The notes under the pieces: generated by a model | Database searches by the model: none | What the model was told of the DNA's origin: nothing | Seen by the model: the letters and a program-made list of their open reading frames with translations, nothing else | Shown: positions 59,732-64,000 of the stretch, one piece after another | Layout: each line of letters starts with the position of its first letter | Numbering within the stretch: position 1 is the stretch's first letter | DNA from: CAYRTV01 sp964505785 | GTDB lineage: Bacteria; Acidobacteriota; Aminicenantia; Aminicenantales; Aminicenantaceae | Length of the DNA stretch: 64,000 nt | Direction: 5' to 3' | Assembly: GCA_964505785.1 (NCBI GenBank) | Contig: CAZDJZ010000009.1 | Coordinates: forward strand, 39,381 to 103,380 | Position numbers and translations under genes: made by a program

Positions 59732-61774
59732 ATGAAACGATTTGCTTTTATTGTTGTCTTGCTGTTTCTCTTGGGCGCTTTCACAGCCTTTTCTGCGGAT
59801 GTGACATATTCATCTTATCACACGCCGGAAAACGTCGTTGCATTATTGACGTCCTGGCATACGGAACACCCCGGAATCAGCAAATTGATCACAATCGGTA
59901 AAACGATGGACAACCGTGATCTGTTGATATTCCGGCTGGCTGATGAGGATTCCGCCTTGGTGCCTCCTGAAAGCCGGCCAGCTGTGTTTGTTTCCGCCAA
60001 CCTGGAGGGACTCCATTTAGTAGGAACGGAAGCCGCTCTCATGTTGACGGGAAAATTATTGTCCGGTTATGGGAGTGATGAAAGCATTACCCGTCTCCTT
60101 CGAAACAGGACAATTTACGTAGCACCGCTGCTCAATCCGGACGGTTCTGCTTGTTATTTTGCTGATGTGAAGCATGAACAGTCATGGAATATGGAGCCTG
60201 TCGATGATGATGCGGATGGAGAAAGGGACGAAGATGGTCCGGATGACCTCAATGGGGACGGATGGATCACGCAAATGCGGGTTAAAGATCCGGAAGGCGA
60301 GTATTTGCCTCATCCCGCCAATCCCCGGTTGATGAAAAAAGCGGATTCGGCAAAGGGAGAACAAGGAATATATAAGCTGTATACCGAAGGAATAGATAAT
60401 GACGGCGATGGAGAAATTAATGAAGACCCGAAAGGCGGCATTGAATTAAACCGGAACTTTCCTCATGATTTTGAATATTTAAGCAAGAGGGCTGGAATGT
60501 GGCCGGTTTCAGCGCAGGAGAACATCGCGCTGCTGGAGTTTTTGACATCTAAACCTCAAATCGGCATGGTTTTGAATTTTTCGACCGAAAACACATTTCT
60601 CAATCTGCAGCAGACAGGTCAAACCCGTTCAGCCGGAGGAAAAGTCAAGGTTCCGCAGCAGTATGCTGAATTTTTGGGTCTTGACCCGGAGACAGAATAC
60701 GAAATCAAAGAACTGGTTGATATCCTGAAAGGCATGAACCTGGGGATTCCCATGGAAATTGATGAAAGCCTGGTCGCTATGATGCTTGGTTTGGGCCCGG
60801 CCATGGATATCGATAATCAGGACCGCCCCTTTATGGAGACGGTTGGAGATGATTATAAAAAAGCACTGGAGGAAGCCGGCTTGGATTATCCCATTAAAAA
60901 AACCGAAGGGGTGAAAAAGGGCTCTTTTGCGGCTTTTTGTTACTTTCAGTATGGGGTTCATGTTTTTTCTTCGGATTTATGGCAGGTTCCGGAACCGAAA
61001 AAGGAAGAGGATGAGGATGCCTTAACCGTCGATAAACTGAAAGAAATGTCGTCGGATGAATTCCTGGCCTTGGGCGAAGAAAAAATCGACGCTTTTCTCC
61101 GCGAACTGGGAGCGCCCGACCGGTTCCAAGCTTCCATGGTCATGAAAATGGTTGAATCGGGCCAGGTGACCCCGGACAGAATGGCACAAATGATTGAACA
61201 AATGCCTCGTCCAGCTGCAAGTGACGGAGAAGAACATCCCGAAGTTTATATTTTGAAATGGGCTGAGATGAATTTGGATGGGAACGGCTTTGTGGAATGG
61301 GAATCTTTTTCCCATCCGGATTTGGGGGAAGTGGAAATCGGAGGGTTTATGCCCTACCTGAAAATTATCCCTCCGGCCTCCCATATAGAAAAAACGATGG
61401 ACATGCATTCGGATTTTTATATCGGATTGATGAAAAAGATGGCTGATTTCCAAATCCGCGAAGTCAAAGTGGAAAGTCTGGAAAGAGGTTTGTACAAGGT
61501 GGAGGCGGAATTCATAAATAAGGGTTGGTTTCCTACGTCAACCGCACAGGGCCGGCGGGCCCGGACTGCCTGGCCCATAAGGATTGCTCTTGATTTAAAT
61601 GGAAAGCAGCGTGTTTTTTCAGGAAAGCGGATTATTACCATTCCATTCATTAACGGCAGCGGAGCTGTGCGGACAGTTGAATGGACCATACAGGCGCCGG
61701 AAGGGTCCGAGATCACCCTGAACGCCGGTGCACCGAAACTGGGTTTTCAATCCCGGTCCATTGAGCTTCGCTGA
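59732..61774 (+). CDS. M14-like protein with swapped zinc motif, paired with an active M14
   Basis: About 680 residues with a signal peptide (1-21). Its nearest relative is the protein at 55728. At the zinc site it reads Glu92-Gly-Leu-His95 where active members read HGNE, so the His and Glu have exchanged places. The third zinc His is also replaced (VLNFSTEN), while Asn-Arg (ELNRNFPH) is kept. Acidic inserts (DDDADGERDEDGPDDLNGDG, DNDGDGEINED) and the extra helical region with GEEKIDAFL are kept. GGAGG precedes ATG 59732 at good spacing, so this start is preferred over ATG 59717. The next gene starts 12 bp downstream. Probably a non-catalytic or altered partner. Confidence 0.85.
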   Translation: MKRFAFIVVLLFLLGAFTAFSADVTYSSYHTPENVVALLTSWHTEHPGISKLITIGKTMDNRDLLIFRLADEDSALVPPESRPAVFVSANLEGLHLVGTEAALMLTGKLLSGYGSDESITRLLRNRTIYVAPLLNPDGSACYFADVKHEQSWNMEPVDDDADGERDEDGPDDLNGDGWITQMRVKDPEGEYLPHPANPRLMKKADSAKGEQGIYKLYTEGIDNDGDGEINEDPKGGIELNRNFPHDFEYLSKRAGMWPVSAQENIALLEFLTSKPQIGMVLNFSTENTFLNLQQTGQTRSAGGKVKVPQQYAEFLGLDPETEYEIKELVDILKGMNLGIPMEIDESLVAMMLGLGPAMDIDNQDRPFMETVGDDYKKALEEAGLDYPIKKTEGVKKGSFAAFCYFQYGVHVFSSDLWQVPEPKKEEDEDALTVDKLKEMSSDEFLALGEEKIDAFLRELGAPDRFQASMVMKMVESGQVTPDRMAQMIEQMPRPAASDGEEHPEVYILKWAEMNLDGNGFVEWESFSHPDLGEVEIGGFMPYLKIIPPASHIEKTMDMHSDFYIGLMKKMADFQIREVKVESLERGLYKVEAEFINKGWFPTSTAQGRRARTAWPIRIALDLNGKQRVFSGKRIITIPFINGSGAVRTVEWTIQAPEGSEITLNAGAPKLGFQSRSIELR

Positions 61775-61786
61775 AAGGAGTTGACT

Positions 61787-63538
61787 ATGCGAATACATAA
61801 ATTGATGACTTTTACAGCCATATTGTTTGTGGCCGCAGCGGGAATCATTCCCGGGGCATATGGGGATGAAAAGGTTCATTTGGTTTTTGACCATTTTTAT
61901 GATCATGCGGAATTAACCCAATCGCTCCGGCAGCTGGAAAAAGCCTATCCAAATTTTATGACCATCGAATCATTGGGAAAATCCCATCTGGGCCGTGATA
62001 TCTGGGGAGTGGTGTTGAATAATCCGGATACGGGACCTGCGGAGCGCAAATCCGGCTATTATATCGATGGAAATATCCACGGGAATGAAATTCAGGGCAC
62101 AGAAGTCGCCCTGTATCTGATTTGGTACCTGTTGAAAAATTATGGGGAAACCGACCTGGCAACCCGGCTGTTGAATGAGCGGGCTTTTTATGTGATCCCG
62201 ACAATGAATCCGGACAGCCGGGATCATTATATCAACAAGGTTTCCGATCCCAATGCTCCCCGTTCCGGACTCATTCCTTATGATGATGACCGCGACGGTG
62301 TTGCGGACGAGGACCCGCCGGAGGATTTGGATGGAGACGGATCAATCACTCAGATGCGCAAAAAAGATCCCCGGGGAAATTTTAAGCCTCACCCTGAAGA
62401 TCCACGGATCTTGATCCCTGTCCGCCCAGGAGAAAAAGGCGAGTATATTTTGCTGGGCCAGGAAGGCGTGGATAATGACGGAGACGGCCTGATCAACGAG
62501 GACGGACTGGGTGGTTATGACATGAACCGCAATTACGGTTTCAATTGGCAGCCGAACTATGTCCAGATGGGATCCGGGCCCTTTCCTTTCAGCTTTCCGG
62601 AAACCAAGGCCACCCGGGATTTTTTACTGGCCCATCCCAATATTATGGGGGCGCAAAATTTTCATAATTTCGGCGGCATGATTTTACGGGGTCCTGGAGC
62701 GAAAAACCTTGGAGAATATCCCATCCAGGATCGTCAGGTATATGATTTTATAGGAAAAAAAGGCGAGAAAATTCTACCCGGATACGATTACCTTGTTGTG
62801 TACGAGGATATGTATACGGTTTACGGGGGGAGTATTGACTTTGCATACAGTGTGCTCGGGATTTATACTTTCACAAACGAGCTGGATATGGATATGTTTG
62901 AGTCTTTACCTTTCGGCCAGGAAGGGAGCCAGGACGACAGTGTCCAGCGGATGCGAATGATGGAGCGTATGCTGCAGGAAATGACCTATCACGACTGGGT
63001 CTTGCTGGGAGAGCAGTTCAGCGAGTGGACGCCCTATCAGCATCCTCTTTACGGAAAAATTGAAATCGGGGGCGTAAAAAAGTTCGGCCGCAGGGTGCCT
63101 CCTTTTTTCCAGCTGCCGGAAACCTGCCACCTGAATGCCGCCTTTGTTATGTACCATGCGGATCAACTTCCCCGTTTAAAATGGGGAACGGCTGCTGTGA
63201 AAAAGCTGGGCAGCAAAATGTATCAGATCGATATAACTGTATCCAATGACAGAGTAACACCTTCCATATCCGCGCAGGCACGGCAGAATCAGCTGCACCG
63301 CGCCGACCGCCTGAAAGTGGAGGGAGCCGGGCTTCTGACCGCCGGGAATCTGATTGATAAGTTCCGCGGCGAAACAACCAAAGTGGACACACGGGATAAT
63401 ATGATTTGGGTTGAAGCGGGAGTGCCGGGATTTGGTGCGGTTGATTTTCGCTTGATCGTTAAGGGCGGCAGCCGCGTCAAGCTGACATACGATTCACTAA
63501 AAGGCGGATATATTACGACTGAGATTGATTTGAATTGA
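61787..63538 (+). CDS. M14-family zinc carboxypeptidase, exported
   Basis: About 583 residues with a signal peptide (1-25). Zinc motif His98-Gly-Asn-Glu101 (DGNIHGNE), substrate-binding MNRNYGFNW and third zinc His in GAQNFHNFGG agree with an active M14 enzyme. The acidic Ca-type inserts (DDDRDGVADED, DLDGDG, DNDGDGLINED) and the C-terminal beta domain match the protein at 53989 closely. AAAGGAG is 6 bp before ATG 61787. It is the second gene of the plus-strand dyad operon, as its paralogue is of the minus-strand one. Confidence 0.9.
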   Translation: MRIHKLMTFTAILFVAAAGIIPGAYGDEKVHLVFDHFYDHAELTQSLRQLEKAYPNFMTIESLGKSHLGRDIWGVVLNNPDTGPAERKSGYYIDGNIHGNEIQGTEVALYLIWYLLKNYGETDLATRLLNERAFYVIPTMNPDSRDHYINKVSDPNAPRSGLIPYDDDRDGVADEDPPEDLDGDGSITQMRKKDPRGNFKPHPEDPRILIPVRPGEKGEYILLGQEGVDNDGDGLINEDGLGGYDMNRNYGFNWQPNYVQMGSGPFPFSFPETKATRDFLLAHPNIMGAQNFHNFGGMILRGPGAKNLGEYPIQDRQVYDFIGKKGEKILPGYDYLVVYEDMYTVYGGSIDFAYSVLGIYTFTNELDMDMFESLPFGQEGSQDDSVQRMRMMERMLQEMTYHDWVLLGEQFSEWTPYQHPLYGKIEIGGVKKFGRRVPPFFQLPETCHLNAAFVMYHADQLPRLKWGTAAVKKLGSKMYQIDITVSNDRVTPSISAQARQNQLHRADRLKVEGAGLLTAGNLIDKFRGETTKVDTRDNMIWVEAGVPGFGAVDFRLIVKGGSRVKLTYDSLKGGYITTEIDLN

Positions 63539-63550
63539 TAACGAACTTAC

Positions 63551-63811
63551 TTAGCCTGAATTATTCACGGGTCGAGATTGCCGCAGATGCGAGGCGCAGG
63601 GTATGAAGCTGTGGCACTTCACCGCGAATGCCCTGCAACAAAGCAGATGCGGTGAGATTCGGCCCGCCCAAAGGGGTAAAAAATTGCGATTATAATATAA
63701 ATATGAAAATGAAAAACTTTCAATTTGAACTTTCAATAAAAATCATGTTAATCGTTGATAAAAATGGAATTACAAAAATATCGCAATATTTTTATGAATA
63801 ATTCAGGTTAA
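63551..63811. repeat. MITE-like element, complete 261-bp copy
   Basis: Bounded by TTAGCCTGAATTATTCAC (63551-63568) and ATGAATAATTCAGGTTAA (63794-63811), which are inverted repeats matching at 16 of 18 positions. The inner part holds GCCGCAGATGCGAGGCGCAGG, also present at 7434, and ATTGCGATTATAAT near the middle, also present near 40608. There is no open frame of note, so any movement would need a transposase elsewhere. Flanking duplications are not obvious. Confidence 0.7.
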
Positions 63812-63841
63812 ATAATTGCCATCCCCAAGCCGCGGAGCGTC

Positions 63842-64000
63842 CCCCATGTCATCCCCGAGCCGCTTAGCGGCGATGGGGATCTTAGACTGCTTCGCCGAAT
63901 GAAACGGCACCGTCTTCTCGTGCAGGTGCCTACCCATGTCATTCTGAGGAGCGAAGCGACGAAGAATCCCAAACTGCATTGTTTAGAAGAATCGGCACCG
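63842..64000 (+). repeat. Hairpin repeats at the window end
   Basis: Two members of the dispersed hairpin family. The first has ATCCCC paired with GGGGAT and an inner CCGC/GCGG, then CTTAGACTGCTTCGCC. The second has ATTCT paired with AGAAT around GAGGAGCGAAGCGACGA. The sequence runs on past the window end. Confidence 0.6.

Overview
The window (about 50% GC, both strands densely coded) looks like a chromosomal segment from a Gram-negative bacterium of the Acidobacteriota / Candidatus Aminicenantes group. That placement is inferred from the gene families: a GWxTD-domain protein, a VWFA-related acidobacterial protein, a TonB receptor with an N-terminal carboxypeptidase-regulatory domain, several VPS10/sortilin-like Asp-box proteins, DUF885 and M14 paralogues, and an LpxR-like outer-membrane enzyme. 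No rRNA, tRNA, CRISPR array, phage or transposase gene was seen.

Region 1 (1-32.6 kb) reads as a peptide and hydroxyproline utilisation island. Its catabolic part is an aldehyde dehydrogenase (cut by the window start), a DHDPS-family lyase/deaminase, a D-2-hydroxyacid dehydrogenase, a TAXI-type TRAP transporter (binding protein plus fused permease) and the three subunits of a D-hydroxyproline-dehydrogenase-like complex. The DAO-type subunit (12654) lies 17 kb from the [2Fe-2S] and FAD/NAD subunits (30921-32631). The uptake and digestion part is a TonB receptor, two intact and one broken VPS10-like protein, two M20-like proteins, two DUF885 putative metallopeptidases and a DUF5916 protein. A GntR/FCD regulator at 2933 is the best candidate to bind a 16-bp palindrome (consensus ATATTATATAYAATAT) that occurs seven times here, each time at or near a promoter of a peptide-use or catabolic gene.

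Region 2 (32.6-40.7 kb) is mixed: LpxR-like protein, an orphan GHKL ATPase, methylglyoxal synthase, a PHP-domain phosphoesterase, a Tat-exported Fe-S aldo/keto reductase and a DUF885 protein that has lost the family's metal motif. About 0.9 kb of repeats follows.

Region 3 (40.7-53.7 kb) holds a 1,806-residue SBBP/Fn3-like surface protein, a BrnQ-type branched-chain amino acid carrier, and a four-gene operon with overlapping ends: lipoprotein DUF885 peptidase, aldo/keto reductase, NhaC-type antiporter, and a GNAT-nitrilase fusion.

Region 4 (54-63.5 kb) contains two mirror-image two-gene operons. Each pairs a long M14-like protein lacking the zinc ligands with a shorter M14 carboxypeptidase that keeps them, and the two operons flank a VWFA-domain gene.

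The spacers between genes carry several repeat families: hairpin elements with co-varying stems and a CTTAGA box, an element with terminal inverted repeats (MITE-like), and short-period arrays (7-mers, and 10-mers followed by 9-mers) that keep the same order at three distant loci.
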